IMG/VR virus record: IMGVR_UViG_3300009506_000103
Span: 1 to 37,529 of that record
DNA from: a virus
Strand: one strand, 5' to 3'
DNA: 37,529 nt
Within the stretch, counting starts at the first letter, position 1. Each line of letters begins with the position of its first letter. The notes beneath the pieces were generated by a model. The model was not told the origin of the DNA, did no database searches, and saw only the letters and a program-made list of their open reading frames with translations. A program made the position numbers and the translations under genes. This document shows positions 6,230 through 11,987 of the stretch, in pieces.

Positions 6230-7436
6230 ATGGGATTTTTGGGCTAGACCTGAACAATTACCACCACCCGGAAATTGGCTGGTATGGTTGATTTTAGCCG
6301 GTAGAGGATGGGGTAAAACTAGAACTGGCGCAGAATTTATCAAAAAGCGCGTTCTTGAAGAAAATGCACAAGAAATAATTATCGCTGCCAGAACTCCAAC
6401 GGAATTACGAGAATATTGTATTGAGGGAAAATCAGGAATATTAAATGTTTTCCCGCCAAATATAAAACCAATTTATAAAGAATCTAAGTCACGCATAGAA
6501 TTTCATAATGGAGCGATAGCACATTGTTATGCTGGTGAAACACCTGACAAATTCCGTGGTGGAAATCCAGATACCGCGTGGTTTGATGAATTAGTCACTT
6601 ATCAGTATATGGAGAGAGTATGGGAATCATTTATTTTTTCTATTAGAACTGGCATTCCTAAAATCATAATTACTACTACGCCAAAGCCGGTAAAGCTTCT
6701 CGAAGAGATAATGAAAGATAAAGACACTTACATTACTCGAGGCAGTTCGTACGATAATATAGACAATTTAAGCCCGATTTTTGTAAGCAAAATATTAGAT
6801 AAATACAAAGATAGGCGTATAGGACGACAAGAAATATATGCAGAAATTTTGCAAGATATCGAGGGCGCATTATGGAAATCTGTGACATTGGCAAAAAATC
6901 GTGTTACCTATGGTGATTTAATAGAGTTTGCCAAACGCTTAAAAGTAATAAAAATAGGTGTTGACCCGGCTGCTTCATCAGGAGATGCAAGCGATGAAAC
7001 AGGAATTATTGTAGGCGGCCTTGATAGAAACGGCCATGGTTATACATTAGAAGACTGCTCATTAATTGGAACGCCGACAGAAAGAGCAAATGTAATAAAG
7101 CATTTATATTATAAATATGGCTGCAATGAAGTAATCGCCGAAAAAAATAATGGTGGTGATATGGTACAGCATATGATACAAAGTGTTGATAAAACCATTC
7201 GTGTAAAATTGGTTCATGCTAGTAATGCGAAATTTACCCGTGCCGAACCTATTGCAGGATTGGACGAACAGGGTAAAATAAGTATGGTTAATTATTTTCC
7301 TGAATTAGAAGACGAATTAACCAAATGGACACCTAAAGCAGGCAAATCACCTAACAGGCTTGATGCTTACGTTTGGTTGTGGAGCGATTTATTGCTCGAT
7401 TTATCTTCATATGACATGGGAGCAATGGGGGTATGA
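6117..7436 (+). CDS. terL: Terminase large subunit
   Basis: 439 aa DNA-packaging motor. ATPase part: Walker A A-G-R-G-W-G-K-T (61-68), an acidic Walker B-like segment ending F-D-E (156-158), and coupling motif I-I-T-T-T-P (184-189). RNase H-fold nuclease part: G-V-D-P-A near D283, E-K-N-N-G-G-D around 340, and the late N-R-L-D-A-Y-V-W acidic motif. The upstream W-D-F-W-A-R-P-E-Q-L-P-P-P-G-x-W segment is a hallmark of this terminase subfamily. The start is uncertain: the ATG at 6117 lies inside the small-subunit gene with a weak ribosome site, and a TTG at 6171 would match typical homologue lengths. Confidence 0.92.
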   Translation: MLTQTTKTQLKLLQNSVKLLTQSEKEQILQLTNQLKYRWDFWARPEQLPPPGNWLVWLILAGRGWGKTRTGAEFIKKRVLEENAQEIIIAARTPTELREYCIEGKSGILNVFPPNIKPIYKESKSRIEFHNGAIAHCYAGETPDKFRGGNPDTAWFDELVTYQYMERVWESFIFSIRTGIPKIIITTTPKPVKLLEEIMKDKDTYITRGSSYDNIDNLSPIFVSKILDKYKDRRIGRQEIYAEILQDIEGALWKSVTLAKNRVTYGDLIEFAKRLKVIKIGVDPAASSGDASDETGIIVGGLDRNGHGYTLEDCSLIGTPTERANVIKHLYYKYGCNEVIAEKNNGGDMVQHMIQSVDKTIRVKLVHASNAKFTRAEPIAGLDEQGKISMVNYFPELEDELTKWTPKAGKSPNRLDAYVWLWSDLLLDLSSYDMGAMGV

Positions 7437-7437
7437 T

Positions 7438-8865
7438 ATGAACAAAGTTAAAAAGAAGGGGATTTTAGAGCGGATTGTCGATGGATGGTCAAATATTATA
7501 ACCGGCCTAGGTGGCGATAAAGCTAAAAATCCAAATGTTTCTTTTCAAAGAAGCCAATTAGGTCAAGATGAGTTATCAAATATTTATATCGCCGATGGTT
7601 TTGGTAGAAAAATAATTGATAAAATCGGCAAGGACATGACGCGAGAATGGATTAAGATAAATGGTGACCCTGCTGGTGAGATAGTAAGTAAATTAAACAG
7701 AATATATGCCAAGAAAAAATTTTCCACACTTGTTAAATGGGCTAAATTATATGGCGGTGCAATTATATTAATGGGTATAAATGACGGGGGAAAATTTGAA
7801 GACCCGCTTAATGAAAATACTATTAAAAGTGTAGATTTTTTGCATGTCATTGATAAGAATTATATTTTTTTTCAGAACCAAAATTTTTATAGCGACCCGC
7901 GCGACCCAAGCTATGGTAATCCTGAGTTTTATTCTATTACCGCAAGTTTCACACCTCAATTAGCATCACAAATATTGAAGGCAACAAAATTGCCCATAAA
8001 GGAATATGAAAGAAATGTATTAACAGAATTTCAGGTGCATCAATCAAGAATTTTGCGAATGGATGGCGTTGAGTTGCCATTAGTAGATAAAATTAATAAC
8101 AAGGGATGGGGCGATTCTATTTTTACAGCGGCCTATAAACAATTATCAAACTTAGGACAATGTTATGAATATTCGGCGGAATATATGCATCGAATGATAC
8201 AGGATATTTTAAAATTTAAGAATTTATCATCCATATTGCAAAGGGGAAAAGAAGGAGAGGACATCGTAAAAAATAGATTAGGCGCATTACAAAAATGCCG
8301 CAGTTGGTTTAATGCTGTAATACTTGATAATGAGGAAAGCTATGAAGAAACTACTACCCAATTGGCTGGATTAACAGATTTGCTTGATAGGTTCATTTTG
8401 GCGTTATGTGCTGTTTTAGATATACCAGAATATATTTTAATGGGTGAAAGTCCGTCAGGATTAAATTCAAGAGGTGATACAGATTTAACATCATGGTATA
8501 ACACAATAAAATCAGAACAAATAGACAATTTATACAATCCATTACATAGACTTATTTCGTTAATAATGAAGTCCCGCGAGATGTCGCCATCTATTAAAAA
8601 ACTTGTCAATACTGAATGGGATATTGTATTTAATCCTTTGCAACAGCCTAATAGAGTAGAGGAAAGCAATATCAGAAAGACCACGGCTGATACAGACCAA
8701 ATATATATTCAAACTGGTGTTTTACAGCCAGAAGAAGTTAAAGACAGCAGATTCGGTGGCGGTGCTTATTCAATAGAAACGGAAATAGAAAATCCTGAAA
8801 CTGAGGGCAAAGAAGATGGCAGCAGTAATGCCGAAGAGGCTAACCCCAATACAGCAGGCGATTAG
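7438..8865 (+). CDS. Portal protein (DUF1073 family)
   Basis: 475 aa with the start at 7438, preceded by GGGGGT and one base after the terminase stop. Conserved features of the DUF1073 portal family are visible: G-R-K-I-I-D-K-I-G-K-D-M-T-R-E-W near residue 50, a W-x-x-L-Y-G-G-A turn, and P-S-G-L-N-S-R-G-D-T-D in the C-terminal half. It forms the dodecameric ring at the head vertex through which DNA enters and to which the tail attaches. The acidic C-terminal tail overlaps the start of the head morphogenesis gene by about 50 nt. Confidence 0.88.
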   Translation: MNKVKKKGILERIVDGWSNIITGLGGDKAKNPNVSFQRSQLGQDELSNIYIADGFGRKIIDKIGKDMTREWIKINGDPAGEIVSKLNRIYAKKKFSTLVKWAKLYGGAIILMGINDGGKFEDPLNENTIKSVDFLHVIDKNYIFFQNQNFYSDPRDPSYGNPEFYSITASFTPQLASQILKATKLPIKEYERNVLTEFQVHQSRILRMDGVELPLVDKINNKGWGDSIFTAAYKQLSNLGQCYEYSAEYMHRMIQDILKFKNLSSILQRGKEGEDIVKNRLGALQKCRSWFNAVILDNEESYEETTTQLAGLTDLLDRFILALCAVLDIPEYILMGESPSGLNSRGDTDLTSWYNTIKSEQIDNLYNPLHRLISLIMKSREMSPSIKKLVNTEWDIVFNPLQQPNRVEESNIRKTTADTDQIYIQTGVLQPEEVKDSRFGGGAYSIETEIENPETEGKEDGSSNAEEANPNTAGD

Positions 8866-10684
8866 TCAACGCCCCATTTTTGGATTGCATAAAAAAAGAC
8901 TTGGTAAACCTACTAAAATCCTTTATCCAAAAAATTTTGAAGGCCTTTATAATAGACTGCTGCTTATTATAGTTAAAAACTTTCAAGATTTGGTTACTAA
9001 ATTAATTATTCCACAATTAAGTCAATTACATGCTCAACAAAAAGCGTTGCTGCCAGACGACTCTAATTTACATATTGATGCTGTAGCAGACAATATAGCT
9101 ACTTTATTTAATACCATTTCATTAACTAGCTCGACATTTCTAAATAATGCCAATCTGCAGGGGAAAATGCTTAATTTTGCAGGGGCTATAGCTGGCTTTA
9201 ACAGGCAGCAAGTAACTAGAGCATTAAAAAGCATTTTGGGGGTAGATATTTATACCCCAGAGCCTTGGTTAAATGATTCCATTACAAATTTTGTGCATCA
9301 AAATACAGCTTTAATAAAATCTTTGCAAAGCCAATCTTTATCAGATTTGCAGGGTATAGTTATGCGAGGTTTTCAGCAGGGAGTAAGGCCTGAAGATATT
9401 GCAGAACAATTAAAAGCAAGATATGGGGTACAGCAAAGACGTGCTAATTTAATTGCCCGTGACCAAGTAGGAAAATTAAACGGCCAGTTAAATAAATTAA
9501 GGCAACAAGGTGCTGGCGTTGAATCATATATTTGGCGCACATCAGAAGATGAAAGAGTGCGTGGTGACCCAGACGGATTATATCCTAATGCAGTTCCGTC
9601 ACATTTTATTAGAGACGGTGTAGAGTTTAGGTGGGACTCGCCCCCGGAAGATGGTCATCCCGGCGAATCTATTAATTGTTTAATTGGTGAAACTAAAGTA
9701 TTTAGTCTTGTCTACTGTAAAAAATTTTTTAGGCGTTTCTATAAAGGAGAAATGACCAAGCTTATCACGAGTTCTGGCGAAAGCATTATAGCTACACCAA
9801 ATCACCCTATATTGACTAATAGAGGATGGCTGCCTATTAAAGATGTGAAAATGCAGGATAATTTGATTAGTATTTCTAATCAGGGACTCGAAATCTTTAA
9901 ACGCAACAATCAATATTTTAAACCCACGATTGAGGAGATATTTAATTTTCTTTCTATTATTTTTGGAGTTAATTTTGCCGGTGGAACGGCTAATCAATTC
10001 CACGGCGATGGTATCATTAACGAGCAAGTCAATATTATAGATATTGATAGCTGCTTGTTGAACGACTTTAAGATTGATGGTTTTACTAAAAATTTGTGCG
10101 AGGATGTTTTCTCCTTTGCCAATATGGCTCTTAGCGACTTCCCTTCCGATAGCTCCATTATGTATATGCTTTATGCTCTTGGGTTTTCCTCGTATAGTTG
10201 CGTGTGCCTTTTCAGTAAGCTTTTTTCGTTGGGTTTTGGTCAATTTGCTCATTCTGATGATATTTGCCTCAGAGCTATTACGGAGCTTAATACCGTTTTC
10301 AATAAGACGAATTTTGATACTACTTCTGGAGATTCTGTATTTTTTAGAAAGCCACAAAATGCTCTTACCAGAGATATATTGTTTGATAATATCTTTTTCA
10401 GAAAGTTGCTTGCGGTTATGCGCAGGACGTTTCCAGTGCATAATTGTGAATCCTTGCTTGCGCATTGCGACCGAAAGCGCATCGGGATTACAAGAGAATC
10501 TTTTGGCAATTTCATGCAAATTGATTCCAGATTGCATGAGACTATACGCGTTATCGATAAAAGTTTTTGTGTATTTAGCGGACATGTTTATAACCTCGAA
10601 AATTATTATGAAAGCTATATTATAGCCGATAATACACTAACTGGCAACTGTAGATGCTCAGCCGAGCCGGTCATTAAAAGTTGA
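8816..10684 (+). CDS. MuF-type head morphogenesis protein interrupted by an intein
   Basis: 622-aa precursor. Residues 1-287 plus 612-622 form a 298-aa MuF/SPP1 gp7-like minor head protein, with a helical N-terminus and a C-terminal Mu gpF domain (R-A-N-L-I-A-R-D-Q-V-G-K-L, then W-D-S-P-P-E-D-G-H-P-G-E-S-I-N, then C-R-C-S-A-E-P). Such proteins sit at the portal vertex and aid head assembly or DNA ejection. A 324-residue intein (288-611) splits the conserved N-C-R-C motif. Splicing would rejoin I-N to C-R-C. The start at 8816 overlaps the portal gene; 8828 is an alternative ATG. The last 27 nt overlap a leftward gene tail to tail. Confidence 0.9.
   Translation: MAAVMPKRLTPIQQAISQRPIFGLHKKRLGKPTKILYPKNFEGLYNRLLLIIVKNFQDLVTKLIIPQLSQLHAQQKALLPDDSNLHIDAVADNIATLFNTISLTSSTFLNNANLQGKMLNFAGAIAGFNRQQVTRALKSILGVDIYTPEPWLNDSITNFVHQNTALIKSLQSQSLSDLQGIVMRGFQQGVRPEDIAEQLKARYGVQQRRANLIARDQVGKLNGQLNKLRQQGAGVESYIWRTSEDERVRGDPDGLYPNAVPSHFIRDGVEFRWDSPPEDGHPGESINCLIGETKVFSLVYCKKFFRRFYKGEMTKLITSSGESIIATPNHPILTNRGWLPIKDVKMQDNLISISNQGLEIFKRNNQYFKPTIEEIFNFLSIIFGVNFAGGTANQFHGDGIINEQVNIIDIDSCLLNDFKIDGFTKNLCEDVFSFANMALSDFPSDSSIMYMLYALGFSSYSCVCLFSKLFSLGFGQFAHSDDICLRAITELNTVFNKTNFDTTSGDSVFFRKPQNALTRDILFDNIFFRKLLAVMRRTFPVHNCESLLAHCDRKRIGITRESFGNFMQIDSRLHETIRVIDKSFCVFSGHVYNLENYYESYIIADNTLTGNCRCSAEPVIKS
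9680..10585 (-). CDS. HTH-Vsr-type homing endonuclease encoded antisense inside the intein
   Basis: 301 aa on the strand opposite the head gene. Two helix-turn-helix segments (about 12-46 and 62-96) are followed by a linker with the R-N-S-S-E-A and K-A-H-A-T-I-R-G motifs typical of phage intron/intein-associated nucleases. A Vsr-like fold spans about 157-232: G-E-N-I-L-A (E159), Y-N-I-D-L-L (D186), I-A-V-E-L-I (E196), then Y-L-L-N-R-G-F-K-I-L-I-V. The last 65-70 residues oppose the N-terminal splicing region and look like non-functional read-through. A GAGG ribosome site lies 9 nt before the ATG and a near-consensus promoter lies upstream. Expected role: cutting intein-less alleles to spread the intein. 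Confidence 0.85.
   Translation of the reverse strand: MSAKYTKTFIDNAYSLMQSGINLHEIAKRFSCNPDALSVAMRKQGFTIMHWKRPAHNRKQLSEKDIIKQYISGKSILWLSKKYRISRSSIKIRLIENGIKLRNSSEANIIRMSKLTKTQRKKLTEKAHATIRGKPKSIKHIHNGAIGREVAKSHIGKGENILAQIFSKTINLKVVQQAAINIYNIDLLVNDTIAVELISRSTGKINSKNNRKKIKYLLNRGFKILIVAFKDFESLIRNTNQIILHFHIFNRQPSSISQYRVIWCSYNAFARTRDKLGHFSFIETPKKFFTVDKTKYFSFTN
10619..10647 (-). promoter_or_regulatory. Promoter of the antisense homing endonuclease
   Basis: Read leftward: TTGCCA, exactly 17 bp, TATAAT. The predicted start is near 10612, giving a leader of about 27 nt with a GAGG site before the ATG at 10585. The -35 box is the complement of the codons for Gly610-Asn611 at the intein's C-terminal splice junction, so promoter and splicing motif share the same bases. 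Confidence 0.65.
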
Positions 10685-11065
10685 TATTGTTATGCTTTCT
10701 TTTCCTTGTGCGGCAGCTTCATGAGCAGCTTTTTTTATTTTTTCAGAAAAAGTTTTTATATCTACATCATTTTTCTTTAATTCATCCATTAAAGATAAAA
10801 ATTTAGCCATTTTAAAATGCACTTTTTTGCATAAGGCACGAAGCTTATATATTTCTTCAATAGAGTCTAAGCTCATTATAGTTTTATCTTCAGGACATTT
10901 TTTTAAATGCTCATCAATTTCTTCTGTAGATGCTTGAGTACCAATTAAGCATAATAAAGTACCGATAAACATGCACGTTACAGAATCATCCCATCCATTA
11001 TCTTTTATAATATTTCTTAAACTTAACGCAAGTTCTTCAACTCTCAAGCTTTTTTTGTTTTCCAT
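10658..11065 (-). CDS. Hypothetical helical protein, 135 aa
   Basis: No recognised family. The start at 11065 is chosen because AGGAG lies 8 nt upstream; a longer reading from 11086 would place its own codons over that site. The protein is helical and acidic-basic mixed, with three cysteines in the first half. It is the last gene of the leftward cassette, and its 3' end overlaps the head gene's end by 27 nt on the other strand. Function unknown. Confidence 0.6.
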   Translation of the reverse strand: MENKKSLRVEELALSLRNIIKDNGWDDSVTCMFIGTLLCLIGTQASTEEIDEHLKKCPEDKTIMSLDSIEEIYKLRALCKKVHFKMAKFLSLMDELKKNDVDIKTFSEKIKKAAHEAAAQGKESITISTFNDRLG

Positions 11066-11261
11066 GTTTTTTACTCCTATATTCATTTAGTTTTTTTCGA
11101 TAGAGCCTGTCGGTTATTATAACCAATGCTCGCCCATCCGGATTAACTTTTTCAGATGTAAGCTTTTTTTCAGAACATAATTGCCTAACTCTGCGTTCAG
11201 TTAATCCAAATTCTTTTGCGACTATATCAACAAATTTTGCATTTACGATTTTAATTTTCAT
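11037..11261 (-). CDS. Small HTH (MerR/excisionase-like) protein, 74 aa
   Basis: Residues about 10-35 (V-A-K-E-F-G-L-T-E-R-R-V-R-Q-L-C-S-E-K-K-L) form a winged-helix/MerR-like recognition element followed by a wing-type segment (V-N-P-D-G-R-A-L-V-I). Comparable small phage proteins act as DNA-binding regulators, excisionases or terminase small subunits. Here a terminase small subunit is already present. It overlaps both neighbours in the leftward cassette, implying coupled translation. Possible regulator of the cassette. Confidence 0.6.
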   Translation of the reverse strand: MKIKIVNAKFVDIVAKEFGLTERRVRQLCSEKKLTSEKVNPDGRALVIITDRLYRKKLNEYRSKKHGKQKKLES

Positions 11262-11452
11262 AAGTTCTCTTTAAGATAAATAAACAGTGCTAATGTGATT
11301 ATTAATGGGGCTATAACACATGTCGCCGTTATTAAAATTGAATGTAATCCAATATGTAAAATTTTACATGCAGTTACACCAATTAAAAAAAAGTATAACC
11401 AACTAATAAATACGAATGGTGATATAATTATTGTTGATAAGATAGTCTTCAT
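11258..11452 (-). CDS. Small membrane protein with two transmembrane segments, 64 aa
   Basis: Two hydrophobic helices (about 4-27 and 34-58) separated by a short turn, with a short charged tail. AGAGG precedes the ATG at 11452. It belongs to the leftward cassette under the 11811-11839 promoter. Small membrane proteins in such cassettes can be exclusion or anti-lysis factors, but nothing in the sequence decides this. Confidence 0.6.
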   Translation of the reverse strand: MKTILSTIIISPFVFISWLYFFLIGVTACKILHIGLHSILITATCVIAPLIITLALFIYLKENL

Positions 11453-11591
11453 AATTAATACCTCTAGTTGCTTCTTTTATTAATAAATATTTTCGCTTAT
11501 TGATTGGGGCTCTGGACTTTTGTTTTAAGTGTCGAGCATTTATAGAGCCCCAATCTAAGCGAAAATCGCTAATTAAAGCAATGTCTTCCAT
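11403..11591 (-). CDS. Possible small protein spanning a hairpin, 62 aa
   Basis: Starts within the last codons of the upstream 66-aa gene with an AGGA site about 9 nt upstream, and ends 50 nt inside the next gene. The protein is basic and shows no recognised motif. Its middle is encoded by a long inverted repeat (11490-11565), which is unusual for coding DNA. The stretch may therefore be an untranslated regulatory element. Kept because the ribosome site and cassette layout are reasonable. Confidence 0.3.
   Translation of the reverse strand: MEDIALISDFRLDWGSINARHLKQKSRAPINKRKYLLIKEATRGINYEDYLINNNYITIRIY
11490..11565 (-). repeat. Long stem-loop inside the leftward cassette
   Basis: Arms of 24 nt (11490-11513) and 22 nt (11544-11565) pair almost completely: TTTTCGCTTA, a 2-nt bulge, then GATTGGGGCTCT against its exact complement. 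The loop is 30 nt. No T-tract lies immediately after the stem, so it is not a classical terminator in either direction. It could be an RNA processing or attenuation element, a regulatory RNA, or a remnant of a small mobile element. Confidence 0.6.
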
Positions 11592-11769
11592 CGTTCATCC
11601 TAGCTTTAAAAATCATCATCGTTAAGTCTAATATTAAAAGCCTTGCGTCAGATAATTGTTGCGTAAGAAATCCGCTAGCGACCTGACATGCTATTTTAGA
11701 TAGTTTTTCACTAGGTAAAGCAGCAAGTTTATAATAAAGATTCATTGTCGATTGGTTAATAGGTTTCAT
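11569..11769 (-). CDS. Hypothetical helical protein, 66 aa
   Basis: First gene of the leftward cassette, with AAGGAG shortly before the ATG at 11769 and the duplicated consensus promoter about 45 nt further upstream. The protein is helical with several cysteines and no recognised motif. Being promoter-proximal under the strong operator-controlled promoter suggests early or lysogenic expression; that is inference. Confidence 0.6.
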   Translation of the reverse strand: MKPINQSTMNLYYKLAALPSEKLSKIACQVASGFLTQQLSDARLLILDLTMMIFKARMNDGRHCFN

Positions 11770-11810
11770 TTTTTATCGCTCCTTGTTAGTTAATAAAATA
11801 GTACAATATA

Positions 11811-11839
11811 ATTATATTTCCTTTATCGGAAATTGTCAA
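11811..11839 (-). promoter_or_regulatory. Leftward consensus promoter with operator, second copy
   Basis: TTGACA, 17-bp spacer, TATAAT read leftward. The spacer holds TTTCC-N6-GGAAA. The 30 bp from 11811 to 11840 are identical to 22-51. It drives the cassette 11769-10658. A rightward promoter begins 5 bp beyond its -35 box. Confidence 0.75.
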
Positions 11840-11844
11840 GCAGT

Positions 11845-11872
11845 TTGTGCATTATTTTAAATATGATATAAT
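11845..11872 (+). promoter_or_regulatory. Rightward promoter divergent from the cassette promoter
   Basis: TTGTGC, 16-bp spacer, TATAAT on the forward strand. A start near 11879 would give a short transcript ending at the hairpin 11921-11944, or read-through into the capsid genes. Confidence 0.4.
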
Positions 11873-11920
11873 CTACTTGCAATATATTCCATGTTGCTTT
11901 CTTGTTAGTTAGTAGTACAA

Positions 11921-11944
11921 AAAGCGCGAGATTCCTCGCGCTTT
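11921..11944. terminator. Hairpin terminator, probably bidirectional
   Basis: A perfect 10-bp stem, AAAGCGCGAG / CTCGCGCTTT, with a 4-nt loop. On the reverse strand it is followed by a good T-run; on the forward strand only by TTTCC. It isolates the leftward cassette from the capsid operon, whose own promoter begins 9 bp downstream. Confidence 0.6.
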
Positions 11945-11952
11945 CCATTGTA

Positions 11953-11981
11953 TTGACATGCCATTTTGGTGGCCTTATCCT
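11953..11981 (+). promoter_or_regulatory. Promoter of the capsid operon
   Basis: TTGACA, 17-bp spacer, TATCCT. The predicted start coincides with the ATG at 11988. The spacer includes the inverted repeat GCCA-N6-TGGC, a possible regulator site. Confidence 0.6.
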
Positions 11982-11987
11982 TAGTGG

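Larger units (their letters stand above)
9677..10648 (+). mobile_element. Intein with nested antisense homing endonuclease
   Basis: Encodes residues 288-611 of the head-protein precursor. The N-terminal splicing part starts with Cys288 and continues L-I-G-E-T-K; block B is A-T-P-N-H-P-I-L (326-333), followed by T-N-R-G-W-L-P and D-N-L-I. The C-terminal part has block F V-Y-N-L-E-N (591-596) and ends T-G-N611 before Cys612. Cys1, the block B His330, the terminal Asn and a Cys +1 nucleophile are all present. The usual penultimate His is replaced by Gly610, as tolerated in some inteins. The sense sequence between the splicing parts (about 355-585) resembles no endonuclease; the endonuclease is on the other strand. 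Confidence 0.88.

Noticed and set aside
10249-10515. 88-aa leftward open frame inside the intein
   Set aside because: Lies in a different frame from the clear HTH-Vsr protein and has no domain signature.
9900-10560. Sense-strand LAGLIDADG or HNH endonuclease domain in the intein
   Set aside because: No LAGLIDADG, HNH or GIY-YIG signature is visible in the sense translation; the nuclease signature is only on the antisense strand.
10074-10625. 183-aa rightward open frame inside the intein in a third frame
   Set aside because: A by-product of the codon-constrained double-coding region; no motif, no ribosome site, and it conflicts with both convincing frames.
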